Shown here piece after piece: positions 7,769 through 15,463 of a stretch of DNA of 64,000 bases. The notes under the pieces are model-generated. The model made no database searches. It saw nothing but the letters and a program-made list of their open reading frames with translations, and was not told the origin of the DNA. The DNA is from Acetobacter sp. 46_36 (GTDB taxonomy: Bacteria > Pseudomonadota > Alphaproteobacteria > RF32 > CAG-239). A program made the position numbers and the translations under genes. Positions within the stretch are counted from its first letter, which is position 1. Every line of letters starts with the position of its first letter. The stretch covers positions 541,831-605,830 of the forward strand of contig MNTT01000016.1 in NCBI GenBank assembly GCA_001917135.1, given 5' to 3'.

Positions 7769-8023
7769 TCATTTTATCAACTTCATTTTTCTCAAGATTT
7801 CCTCTGCTTCCTCCCGCAGCGGACAACGGCGGGCAAAAACAACGCGGTTGTTGATAACGATATGCGGCTGAAACAATATGCGGCGCCGGTACAGTTCCTC
7901 CGGTTCCGTAACCCGTTCAATACGGTATTCAAGCCGGCTGCGTTTCAATACGTCATCTATAACCATATACACGTTTTCGTATTCGCGATGTGTTTTCATG
8001 CAATAAATTTTGACATTTATCAT
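7769..8023 (-). CDS. Thioredoxin-like small protein lacking CxxC
   Basis: An 84-aa protein with the layout of small redox-disulfide proteins of the thioredoxin_3 type: a beta strand (INVKIYCM), a helix (EYENVYMVIDDVLK), the strand-helix E..RIERVTEPEEL, then FQPHIVINNRVVF where relatives have a cis-Pro element TPALVINGKVV. The usual CxxC after the first strand reads CMKTH, so only one Cys remains. It may have lost redox activity. AAGGA lies well placed before the ATG at 8023. It leads the HD-domain gene. Confidence 0.6.
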   Translation of the reverse strand: MINVKIYCMKTHREYENVYMVIDDVLKRSRLEYRIERVTEPEELYRRRILFQPHIVINNRVVFARRCPLREEAEEILRKMKLIK

Positions 8024-8351
8024 AATCCGTTTTCCTTAGATGCTTTCTGAAAACGAATATATGGCCTTATAAAATTATTGTAAAATTTTCCTCTGCCAGG
8101 CATAACCGGTTATATATCTGCATATTTTTCGGATGGATGGTTAAGCAAAATTTGCAAAAATTGCATTATTTTTCAAATTTCGCTTTCCGAATCGTCCGAT
8201 TTTTCTTCCGCCTCACTAAAACTTATTTTATTTCAATATCTTACCATGTCTCATTTTACTTTTTCACGTAAAAAAGGGAGCCGAAGCCCCCTTTTTCTTT
8301 TGCATTACCAACAATTATCAGCAAAATACGGCCTCGTAAAGCAAGTATGCC
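8024..8351. other. Intergenic, 328 bp
   Basis: AT-rich spacer between the 5' end of the 7769-8023 gene and the 3' end of the 8352-9236 gene, both minus strand. The only clear element is the terminator at 8270-8300. The promoter for the thioredoxin-like gene presumably lies near 8030-8100 but I cannot pick it with confidence. Confidence 0.5.
8270..8300 (-). terminator. Rho-independent terminator
   Basis: On the minus strand AAAAAGGGGGC-TTCG-GCTCCCTTTTTT forms a tetraloop hairpin with one mismatch and a T run. It ends the 8352-9236 gene and would also work weakly in the other direction. Confidence 0.85.
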
Positions 8352-9236
8352 TTACAGACGATATGTCGCCTCATTGCCGTAATCGTCATAAAAACGAACC
8401 AATGCACTGCCGTTTCCGGTCGTCACTTCAATGCTTGTATAGCCGGCCAGATAGCTGACTGTCTGGTAACGATATAAATCAAGATACGACACACTGTTTC
8501 CAACCTGGACTTTCAACGTATTGTTATATCTTGTCAATATCATATTTCCTATCTCAAGCTTTGTCGGCGCGTTTATCGCACCCCAGATATAGTACCCGAG
8601 CAGGCTGTCAAAAAACCTGTTATGATACAACCGGTGACAGATAAAACGGTTATGATACCCGCCCCATGTGTACCAATACCAACTATTGAAATAGCAATGA
8701 TGGTGATGGTGCAAATAACCGTGATGATGCCCGAAAACCGGTCGCCACGGACGATGCGGCGGCGGAGGCATATGACCGCGGCGCGGTGCAGGCGGACGAT
8801 GGCGCGGAGCTGCATGCGGCGGAGCCGGTGGGCGTCTGGATGAAATACCGGGATTTCGTGAAGACGATGCCGGACGGCGCGGTGCTATTCCGTGCCTCTC
8901 CTGCGGCGTACCCGAACGGCGGGATATTATCCCTGTCCGTTCTCTCCGTGACGTTACGGCAGAACGCCGGGGCGTTTCCCGCTGCGGTGTCGTATTGCGC
9001 ACGAATCGGGATGACGGTGCCCTGCGGCTTGATACTGACGGCCGTACTGACGAGCGACCGGTAATTGCCGGAGACCGACGAGGTGCCGGAGTGCGGGACG
9101 GGCGAACCGTACTGCGCTGCGGACGTTCCACTCTTGCACGACTGCGCGTGTTGCCTCTGTTTTCTCTCTGCGCGTAACCTTGAACTGCCGAGAGTATCAT
9201 AACCAACAAGGTCATGATAAAAATTTTTGCCTTCAT
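8352..9236 (-). CDS. Exported Arg/Pro/His-rich protein
   Basis: A 294-aa protein with a clear signal peptide (hydrophobic residues 4-18, cleavage probably after GYA). Residues 24-150 are a low-complexity basic region dominated by Arg, Ser and Pro. Residues 150-180 are very rich in His and Pro (HHHHH occurs), then comes an aromatic Tyr/Trp stretch and a compact C-terminal domain (about 225-294) with a predicted beta pattern. The His region could bind metal and the basic region could bind anionic polymers, but this is inference. The strand is supported by the signal peptide and terminator. ATTAAAAACATA lies five bases before the ATG in place of a Shine-Dalgarno sequence. Confidence 0.75.
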   Translation of the reverse strand: MKAKIFIMTLLVMILSAVQGYAQRENRGNTRSRARVERPQRSTVRPSRTPAPRRSPAITGRSSVRPSVSSRRAPSSRFVRNTTPQRETPRRSAVTSRRERTGIISRRSGTPQERHGIAPRRPASSSRNPGISSRRPPAPPHAAPRHRPPAPRRGHMPPPPHRPWRPVFGHHHGYLHHHHHCYFNSWYWYTWGGYHNRFICHRLYHNRFFDSLLGYYIWGAINAPTKLEIGNMILTRYNNTLKVQVGNSVSYLDLYRYQTVSYLAGYTSIEVTTGNGSALVRFYDDYGNEATYRL

Positions 9237-9241
9237 ATCTA

Positions 9242-9253
9242 TATGTTTTTAAT
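9242..9253 (-). promoter_or_regulatory. Start-proximal motif ATTAAAAACATA
   Basis: Second of three identical 12-nt copies, five bases before the ATG at 9236. See 2207-2218 and 58670-58681. Confidence 0.5.
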
Positions 9254-9306
9254 AGTTTTCTGCTATTAAGGTAACATAATTTATCATGAAAGTCCAGCTT
9301 TTTTTG

Positions 9307-10041
9307 TCAATTTAGGATATCGTATAAAATATTTCCCCATTTTGCCACTCCGGCAGCCATATCATCAAACTCGGAATCGCGAATTTCTATAACGGCATTT
9401 TCGAGCCCGATATCCTCGCCGCAAATGGCTGCGGCGCCCGTGTTGTACCGGCGCATATCATAAGGCACGTTGGCATCAACCTTTAACTCCGGCAAATTCC
9501 GAAGTCCACGCAGAAGCTTCTCCGCAAAGGCGTTGGGGGTTACATACAAAATCCCGGCATTCCAAGGACGAAAGCTCCCTCCCCGCAGCTGAGGCGTAAA
9601 GCCATGGACGGAAAAAATCCGCGGCGTTACCCCCTGCTGCCTCAGGCTTTCAATCTTAGCCATAATTGCATGGTAATACGGACGATGATAATTTTCGATC
9701 CGATATTTCCGCTCGGCATCGCTTAAATTCTGATTACCCGGAATAATGACTTTGTCGCTTTCGTCAACAATCAGGCTTGCTTCAGTTTCACGGCGGTTAT
9801 AATCTACAAACAGACGGGAATATCCGGCCAGAAATGCCGTACAACCGAGTTTTTGCGCCAATGTTTCCGTCAATTCCCGACAGCCTTTGTCTCTGGCAAT
9901 ATGCGTATCCAGCCACATCGGAGAAAGCCCCAGATTATCATATCCGGACGGAATTGCCGCCGAAGCGTGTTCGCAGGTTAAAATCAACGGGCGGGCGCTG
10001 TCCGGATTAATGACATCAAATACTTTATTTTGCTCTTGCAT
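9307..10041 (-). CDS. N-formylglutamate amidohydrolase family protein
   Basis: A 244-aa protein of the N-formylglutamate amidohydrolase (HutG-type) family. Visible motifs are ILTCEHAS near the N-terminus, the DTHIARDKG segment, FVDYNR, SVHGFTPQL (a conserved His) and the C-terminal VIEIRDSEF. Classical members release formate from N-formylglutamate in histidine degradation, but many homologues sit in biosynthetic clusters and no hut genes are here. The ATG at 10041 is 17 bp inside the end of the upstream amidoligase-like gene, with GAGGG nearby, so the two are very likely translated together and act in one pathway. Confidence 0.85.
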   Translation of the reverse strand: MQEQNKVFDVINPDSARPLILTCEHASAAIPSGYDNLGLSPMWLDTHIARDKGCRELTETLAQKLGCTAFLAGYSRLFVDYNRRETEASLIVDESDKVIIPGNQNLSDAERKYRIENYHRPYYHAIMAKIESLRQQGVTPRIFSVHGFTPQLRGGSFRPWNAGILYVTPNAFAEKLLRGLRNLPELKVDANVPYDMRRYNTGAAAICGEDIGLENAVIEIRDSEFDDMAAGVAKWGNILYDILN

Positions 10042-11755
10042 CTCTTACCCTCTTTAAAAACCAACTGTTGTAATATCCGAATTTTCCGGTTGCATTGATG
10101 GCATCAGCCACATGACGCGCGTAAACGTTTTCTTCATAAATCGTATGCGGGTCAACCTTTTTCTCCGGACGGAACTGATCATACGCCTTCTGGTAATAGT
10201 AGCTTAAAGGTTTCAAGACCGTCTTGTCGTCAACGGCTGCATTCTGCATCCAGTTAAACTTGTTGGCCAGCGGGCGATTAATATGCGTTCCGTCATTATT
10301 AACCGCACTGTTGACAAAATCGCGGTTAAACTGCAGAAAAGCCTCTACATAACGACGGTTAAAGTTGGCATTCATATAGCGAAACTCCACAGTCTTGGAC
10401 GGCATAATATTCAAGGTCTTGTATTTATGGCCAAAGCCCACCATCTCACGCAACTCATTCAGATTGTCGCACAAATCCGTCATTACGCATAAAAACGGGT
10501 AGTCTCGTTTGCCATTGGAACTAAGATTGCGGCTGATATAAGTGGCGTACAGCAGTTTGTTGTTGCGGCGTTCCGGCGCGGCAAAGTTGCTGACGATGGC
10601 GTCTTCATGGTTCATCATACGCTTAACCAAACGCTTATAGGTATTTAAATCAAACCCTTCCGCCGAAACATGCTGGTGCAGGGAACAATGGACATTGGCA
10701 TGCCCCTGGTCAAACGAATCCATAATTTTCAGGCATTCGGCCTCATCGGCTTTTGATTTCATAATACGGGACGCGTATTCTACCGGTGCAAGCCCGTTCA
10801 TCGCGGCCAGGCTTTCATCGCGCTCAATTACTCCGGCTGACTGGCCGTCATTATAAACATCAGGATTTTTGTTGGTCGTATAAACTGTTTTCCAACCGTG
10901 TTTTTCTTTCAGGTAACTGATTAATTTGGAATAATCGCCATATTCTTCAGGAACATAAAATTCCAGTTCAAATCCGTTGGGGCGATATTTTCCAAACGGT
11001 GTCGGCGTACGGGTTTCAATCTGAAACAAATCCGTATAATCACGATACAGCCCGGTTTTATATTCCGTGCTCATCCGGTTGCGCAAGCTGACAAAACCTC
11101 TTACTGCCGCCTTGCGTGCGCTATAGGAATACCGGGCTTTATAACGATAATCCGATGCAATATTAGTACGCAGATAATTGTCGACAACATAACGCGTTTT
11201 TTCGGCAACGCTTCTATTTTCAAAAGAATTATAATGTTCGGAAATTTTGTTTAAGATATCAACGGAAACGGCCAGGCCATGCATATGAGAATACGGATAA
11301 TTCGGCTTGAACGTCCACTGACCGAATTCGGCGACATAATCCTTTTCGGTCATAAAGCTATATGAAAACTGCCGAAATTCAAAGCTGAACGTTTCAATCT
11401 TATCAATTATATCCGAAAGTTCTTTGTCTTTATGGCGAATACCGGATTTGACCGAACAAAACTTTTCGCAGTCAATATTATACGTATTGACGCTGTCGCA
11501 AAAATCCCTGACAAAGCGGTCGAAGTGCGCTGCCGTATCAATGGGATACCGACGGCTGAAATAGTCTGCGAGCTCGGCAAACGGCTCTATCATGGCATCG
11601 ATATGCCAGTCATAATAAAACTGCTTAAAGCTTTTGCGGCCAGCCATTTCAAAATATTGGTTAAATGCATTTTTTGCCGCTGTTACCGTTTCCGGTTCTT
11701 TTACTTTTGTGCCGTTTTCTTCCCCGGCACCATACCCATTGCTTGATTTTGACAT
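10025..11755 (-). CDS. Amidoligase-like (GCS/glutamine synthetase fold) protein
   Basis: A 576-aa protein whose C-terminal half has the signature blocks of carboxylate-amine ligases of the amidoligase/GCS2 type: NGFELEFYVPEE (about residue 265), HCSLHQHVSAEG (about 365) and KTVEFRYMNANFN (about 465). These supply acidic, His and Arg residues for Mg-ATP and substrate binding in the fold. The N-terminal 250 residues are not recognised. The family joins a carboxylate to an amine using ATP. It overlaps an N-formylglutamate amidohydrolase, suggesting formation and trimming of an amide-linked compound; that link is inference. ATGAGGAAACA gives a good ribosome site before 11755. Confidence 0.6.
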   Translation of the reverse strand: MSKSSNGYGAGEENGTKVKEPETVTAAKNAFNQYFEMAGRKSFKQFYYDWHIDAMIEPFAELADYFSRRYPIDTAAHFDRFVRDFCDSVNTYNIDCEKFCSVKSGIRHKDKELSDIIDKIETFSFEFRQFSYSFMTEKDYVAEFGQWTFKPNYPYSHMHGLAVSVDILNKISEHYNSFENRSVAEKTRYVVDNYLRTNIASDYRYKARYSYSARKAAVRGFVSLRNRMSTEYKTGLYRDYTDLFQIETRTPTPFGKYRPNGFELEFYVPEEYGDYSKLISYLKEKHGWKTVYTTNKNPDVYNDGQSAGVIERDESLAAMNGLAPVEYASRIMKSKADEAECLKIMDSFDQGHANVHCSLHQHVSAEGFDLNTYKRLVKRMMNHEDAIVSNFAAPERRNNKLLYATYISRNLSSNGKRDYPFLCVMTDLCDNLNELREMVGFGHKYKTLNIMPSKTVEFRYMNANFNRRYVEAFLQFNRDFVNSAVNNDGTHINRPLANKFNWMQNAAVDDKTVLKPLSYYYQKAYDQFRPEKKVDPHTIYEENVYARHVADAINATGKFGYYNSWFLKRVRDARAK

Positions 11756-11801
11756 TGTTTCCTCATTAATTAAAAAAGATTGGCTATTTTCCTGTTGATA
11801 C

Positions 11802-11866
11802 CTTAAAGCCCTGAAATCATACCTCTAAGTGTCCGGGCTTTAAGCTTAAGCAAAAAGCACTTAGAG
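11802..11866 (-). promoter_or_regulatory. Interlocking inverted repeats in mRNA leader
   Basis: Two inverted repeats interlock. CTTAAAGCCC (11802-11811) pairs with GGGCTTTAAG (11835-11844). CTCTAAGTG (11823-11831) pairs with CACTTAGAG (11858-11866). They can form a pseudoknot or two exclusive hairpins in the minus-strand leader. The second repeat contains the stop codon of the 42-codon ORF at 11861-11989, so a ribosome ending there would affect which stem forms. This layout suggests attenuation or translational control of the amidoligase gene. Confidence 0.5.
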
Positions 11867-11989
11867 CCAGAGGCTAATAAGGAGAATAGCAATCATAATG
11901 AGGGGAAGAACGAGCGATGCACAAGCAGCTTTCAGACCATATCTTCTGAAAGCGAACTTAAACAAATATATGCCCATTACGGCTGTCAT
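11861..11989 (-). CDS. Small 42-aa membrane peptide or leader peptide
   Basis: A short frame with ATG at 11987-11989 and TAA at 11861-11863, and AAAGG ten bases before the start. The product begins MTAVMGIYLFKFAFRRYG and ends in one long hydrophobic segment (about residues 22-42), so it could be a single-pass membrane peptide. It lies between a promoter (12034-12062) and the amidoligase gene, with its stop inside an inverted repeat, so it may instead be a regulatory leader peptide. No homologue is known to me. Confidence 0.4.
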   Translation of the reverse strand: MTAVMGIYLFKFAFRRYGLKAACASLVLPLIMIAILLISLWL

Positions 11990-12033
11990 ACAAACAGAAC
12001 CTTTATTCTTCCATTTTTAACAAACTAGGGATA

Positions 12034-12062
12034 AGTTTATTTTCATATATCTGAAATGTCAA
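12034..12062 (-). promoter_or_regulatory. Sigma-70 promoter for leader and amidoligase operon
   Basis: On the minus strand TTGACA (12057-12062) and TAAACT (12034-12039) are 17 bases apart. Transcription would start near 12027, giving a leader of about 270 nt before the amidoligase start. Confidence 0.6.
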
Positions 12063-12113
12063 CACTTTATTTTACCTGTTGTGAAAAAAAACATCTGTTA
12101 TAAAAAAAAAATA

Positions 12114-12284
12114 TCAACATTTTATCAGACTGACAACAGGAACCGATATCCGCGCCTGCATAGACTGGCCTGCCAACTCCAGTCAGAACATAAAGCAGAC
12201 AATGTTGCCGCCAGCTTTTTCCACAAGACGGCATACAGTTCCTGCCATACCTCCGGCAGCAAGGCTGTTTTTCTTAATCGACTT
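12114..12284 (-). pseudogene. apt: Adenine phosphoribosyltransferase remnant
   Basis: One minus frame reads through a decayed apt C-terminus. It starts near the PRPP loop (LAAGGMAGTVCRLVEKAGGN, compare LATGGTA...LVEKLGG in Apt), continues IVCFMF, hits an in-frame TGA at 12183-12185, and goes on in the same frame with LELAG and ISVPVVSLIK to TGA at 12114. The N-terminal two thirds are missing; an in-frame TAA at 12285-12287 closes the upstream end. The rest of 11990-12394 holds the operon promoter and AT-rich sequence with no other gene seen. Confidence 0.7.
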
Positions 12285-12394
12285 TTAATTTTATCTTATC
12301 TCTATATTATTGTGAAATTATATTTTAAACGATAGATTTATTGAAAAAAGAACAGTAAAAATAAATTAAAAGTTTTATTAGAAAGAAGACGGGA

Positions 12395-13786
12395 ATGAAA
12401 AAGAAAATAACATTGGCCTTGATTTTGTTAACGACATCCTGTTTGGGAAGCTATTTTTATAGCAACAGATATTCATTTTTTAAATATCTTCCTGCAGTTG
12501 AGGAAAATAAACAATTAAGAAACATAAATGGAAAACTTTGCGACGACAGCGGCATGCCTTTTAACGGAAGAACCCAAAGGACCGGCGGGGACTATCTTGA
12601 TATATACTCTTACAAAAATGGTGAACTGGACGGTCTTAATGTTATTTATTATAAAAATAACATTAAAGAAGTCGGACATTGGAAAAATGGTGAACAACAC
12701 GGCCTGTTCCAAATGTACACAGAAGATGGTATTCTTATTGACAGTGGTACTTTTAAAGATGGAGAAAGAGACGGACTTACAGAACAATTTTATAACGATA
12801 CAGGAAAATTAAGAGTATCAGCAAATTATAAAAACGGAGTTCTTGATGGAGAATTTAAAGCATACTATCCAAATGGAAATCTTCAAGGAGAAGTAATTTA
12901 TAAAAACGGCGAGAAGAACGGAGATTTTAAAGAATATCACGAAAATAAAAATATAAGACTTTCAGGAAGCTATAAAAACAACCTACAGGACGGCGAATGG
13001 AAATCTTATTTAGAAGATGGCACTTTAGAAACAATAATAAACTATAAAGATGGAGAGCTTAATGGCCTAAAAGAAGATTATTATAAAAATGGAAATGTAT
13101 GGACAAGACAAGAATTTAAAAATAATGACTTAGACGGAGTTTATGAAGTTTATTATGAAAACGGAAATCCACAGCTGAAAGCCAAAATAAAAAATGGACA
13201 GACTGTAGAAGAGCTAAGATTTAATCACGATGGTACACCATACAATGAAGAAAAAAAAATAATAAATGATACTGCAAGTTCTGACGAAATAACTATAAAA
13301 GAGGTTTCTGATGATGAGATTGTAATATCAGAAAGCTCGGTGGATTTTTCAAAAGAGCTTGAAAAAGGAATGGAAACATTAGGAAAAAAAGTTGGAAATT
13401 CTTTAAGCTTTATGCTTGAAGCTACTGTAATCACAAATCTTGCGTATGTTGACCTTATGAGTTTTGAAAATATAGAAATTCTTGAAGAAAATTTAGTTTT
13501 TAATGAAGATGAGAAAGTTCCATTTAAAAGAAGCCATAAAAACGGTGTATACGGAGTTAATATTCCTTTTGAAAATAATACCTATCTGTGGGTTGAATTA
13601 AAGGAAAATACTGAGGGAAAACATCGATTATTTGCTCAAAGTTATGAAAAATTTAGAAAAATGGGCGATGATACAAAAGGAAAACTTGAAGAATTTATTT
13701 TTTCCTGGATAGACGATTATTACAGAGGAAACAACAAAGTACAAAAGTTCTTTGATATAACCTTATCTGTAAAAAATCACTCCTAA
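12395..13786 (+). CDS. MORN-repeat (YwqK-like) lipoprotein, AT-rich
   Basis: A 463-aa protein with a lipoprotein signal (LILLTTSC, Cys near residue 16) followed by about nine MORN-variant repeats between residues 65 and 280 (units such as YKNGELDGLNVIYYKN, with KNG..DG and YY.NG). The repeats match the YwqK/toxin-antitoxin MORN family found in many anaerobes. An acidic linker (about 290-330) and a C-terminal domain of unknown type follow. Base use is far more AT-rich than its neighbours, with many AAA, ATA and AGA codons, and it sits next to an apt fragment and a tRNA gene, so acquisition by transfer is likely. The start at 12395 has only a weak GACGGGA upstream. Confidence 0.8.
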   Translation: MKKKITLALILLTTSCLGSYFYSNRYSFFKYLPAVEENKQLRNINGKLCDDSGMPFNGRTQRTGGDYLDIYSYKNGELDGLNVIYYKNNIKEVGHWKNGEQHGLFQMYTEDGILIDSGTFKDGERDGLTEQFYNDTGKLRVSANYKNGVLDGEFKAYYPNGNLQGEVIYKNGEKNGDFKEYHENKNIRLSGSYKNNLQDGEWKSYLEDGTLETIINYKDGELNGLKEDYYKNGNVWTRQEFKNNDLDGVYEVYYENGNPQLKAKIKNGQTVEELRFNHDGTPYNEEKKIINDTASSDEITIKEVSDDEIVISESSVDFSKELEKGMETLGKKVGNSLSFMLEATVITNLAYVDLMSFENIEILEENLVFNEDEKVPFKRSHKNGVYGVNIPFENNTYLWVELKENTEGKHRLFAQSYEKFRKMGDDTKGKLEEFIFSWIDDYYRGNNKVQKFFDITLSVKNHS

Positions 13787-13881
13787 ACCCAAAAAGACTA
13801 TTTGAGCCCTGTAAATGAAAGGATACAGAATCCGAAGAGGGGAGAAAAGCTAAAGAGCACTGAGAAATACTGTAAAAATGC

Positions 13882-13957
13882 TGGTGCCGACAGAGAGACT
13901 TGAACTCCCGACCCACTGATTACAAATCAGTTGCTCTACCAACTGAGCTATGTCGGC
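13882..13957 (-). tRNA. tRNA-Thr (anticodon TGT)
   Basis: On the minus strand GCCGACA at the 5' end pairs with TGTCGGC at the 3' end, with discriminator A and an encoded CCA. The D-arm AGCTCAGTTGGTAGAGC, the anticodon stem ACTGATT-TGT-AATCAGT and the T-arm with GTTCAAGTC are all canonical. TGT reads ACA (Thr). Confidence 0.95.
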
Positions 13958-14206
13958 GCTTATCGTGAAATTTTATATAAACGAAGGTTTTCGGAATGTC
14001 AATAAAAAATTTACAGCATCCTAATTTGTATAATATGTTTTCTACCCCTGCAACTGAACAGCCTGTTTCGGATTGAAATATTTTCCGGACTGACATGTCT
14101 GCATCCGGCTTATTTTGTGGCGATATAACGGCTTTTGTGGCGATGCCGTGGTTTTGTAACGACTTTCGTAACGATGTAAAAGTCTGTGCCTGTCCACTTT
14201 ACGGTA

Positions 14207-15463
14207 CTATTGCCGAAGCGGCAAAATTATCTCAAATTCAGTTCCGCACCCAAGTTTGCTCCCGGCTCGGATTGTCCCTCCGTGCAGGCTGACAATTGTT
14301 TCAGCCAGTGACAACCCCAAGCCCAGACCTTTTTGATGTCTTGATTTTTCCGCCCGCCAGAAACGGTCAAAAATATGCGGCAAATCTTCTTCGCTTATGC
14401 CTATTCCGTTATCTTTTACAGTTATTTTGACGGAAGATGTAATTTTTTCCAGCGTTATGGCTATTTTTTTATTGTCTCCGGTATATTTTACCGCGTTGTC
14501 CAGCAAGATACCCAACAACTGGCGAATCATAACCTTATCAGCCGTCAGTTCAATATTGCCGGTTTGGCTTTTTAGTTCAAATGTTCCGGGCTGGCACAGT
14601 CCAGACATTGATTTTATGACTGATGCTGCCAGCCGGTTGACGGAAAACCGTTCATTATGCATTATTACTTTTGAATTATCGTAACGGGCAATGGCCAAAA
14701 GCCTGTCTACCATTTCGTTTATGTGCTGAATTTCGTCTTTAAGTTCTGCTATCACATCGGTCTGTTTGGGATTATATTCGAGAAGTTCGGCATACGAATA
14801 CAGAATTGTCAGCGGCGTGCGCAATTCATGTGCCGCGTCGGATACAAACTGTTTTTGCTTTTGGTAGCTTTGTTCTATATATTTCATCGAACGAGAAACA
14901 AAAAAACTGCCGACCAAATAAGCTAATACAATTATAATTCCGGCCGCAGTCAGAGCTATCTTGATATAGGCCTTGGCATTTTTCCGCACCGGCGTATAAT
15001 TGGCAAGGACAAAAACAGTCCCCTGCTGCGATGCGGACAACCGGATATCTTGCTTTATGACAATAAAATACCATTTCTGTTTACCGGCTTTCATATTTTC
15101 GTGATAGATTTTTCCTGGCTGATATGTTTTCGTCAGCAGCCTTTGTTCCAACTGGCGGGCGATAACATCGTTTCCCGGTTGTTCGGCGCGGATGATTTTG
15201 CCGTCCAGCAACCAGTAGGTAAAATTATGCAGAGACCGGATATCTGAATTGATTGTATGCATCTCCGGACTTTCTCCGCCATGGCGGAAGTATTCCTGCG
15301 CTTCCCAAATTTCTTCTGCCAGATAATCATACAGGCTGTCCTGCAGAAGCTTTATCCCGTTATGGCGATATGCGGCATAACTTGCTGCAAAACCTAAAAA
15401 CAATATACAGGCAATCACTGCGGTATATTTGACAATCAAAGCCCGGCGTATTTTTTCTATCAT
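14207..15463 (-). CDS. Sensor histidine kinase
   Basis: A 418-aa two-membrane-segment sensor kinase (segments at about 12-30 and 168-190 with a 135-residue periplasmic sensor between). The phosphoacceptor His is in SDAAHELRTPLTILY. The ATP-binding domain shows the N-box DNAVKYTGDN, DNGIGISEEDL (G1), FDRFWRAE and GLGLGLSLAE (G2). It overlaps the stop of the response regulator gene by four bases (ATGA), so the two are made together. The divergent operon of PAP2 phosphatase, DAG kinase-like protein and EptA suggests it senses envelope stress or cationic peptides in PmrB fashion. That role is inferred from context. Confidence 0.88.
   Translation of the reverse strand: MIEKIRRALIVKYTAVIACILFLGFAASYAAYRHNGIKLLQDSLYDYLAEEIWEAQEYFRHGGESPEMHTINSDIRSLHNFTYWLLDGKIIRAEQPGNDVIARQLEQRLLTKTYQPGKIYHENMKAGKQKWYFIVIKQDIRLSASQQGTVFVLANYTPVRKNAKAYIKIALTAAGIIIVLAYLVGSFFVSRSMKYIEQSYQKQKQFVSDAAHELRTPLTILYSYAELLEYNPKQTDVIAELKDEIQHINEMVDRLLAIARYDNSKVIMHNERFSVNRLAASVIKSMSGLCQPGTFELKSQTGNIELTADKVMIRQLLGILLDNAVKYTGDNKKIAITLEKITSSVKITVKDNGIGISEEDLPHIFDRFWRAEKSRHQKGLGLGLSLAETIVSLHGGTIRAGSKLGCGTEFEIILPLRQ

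Noticed and set aside
8786..9177. Plus-strand frames opposite the Arg-rich exported protein
   Set aside because: They mirror the low-complexity CGN codons of the minus-strand gene, which has a signal peptide and terminator.
9307..10041. Histidine-degradation hutG
   Set aside because: The family fits, but no other hut genes are near and the gene overlaps an amidoligase-like gene, so a hut role and symbol are not justified.
12114..12284. TGA recoded as Trp or Sec in the apt fragment
   Set aside because: The gene also lacks its N-terminus, and genes elsewhere use TGG for Trp and TGA as a normal stop (for example at eptA-region genes and mnmA), so decay is the simpler reading.
12081..12335. 84-codon plus-strand frame
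   Set aside because: It runs antisense through the apt remnant, has no ribosome site and no protein-like pattern.
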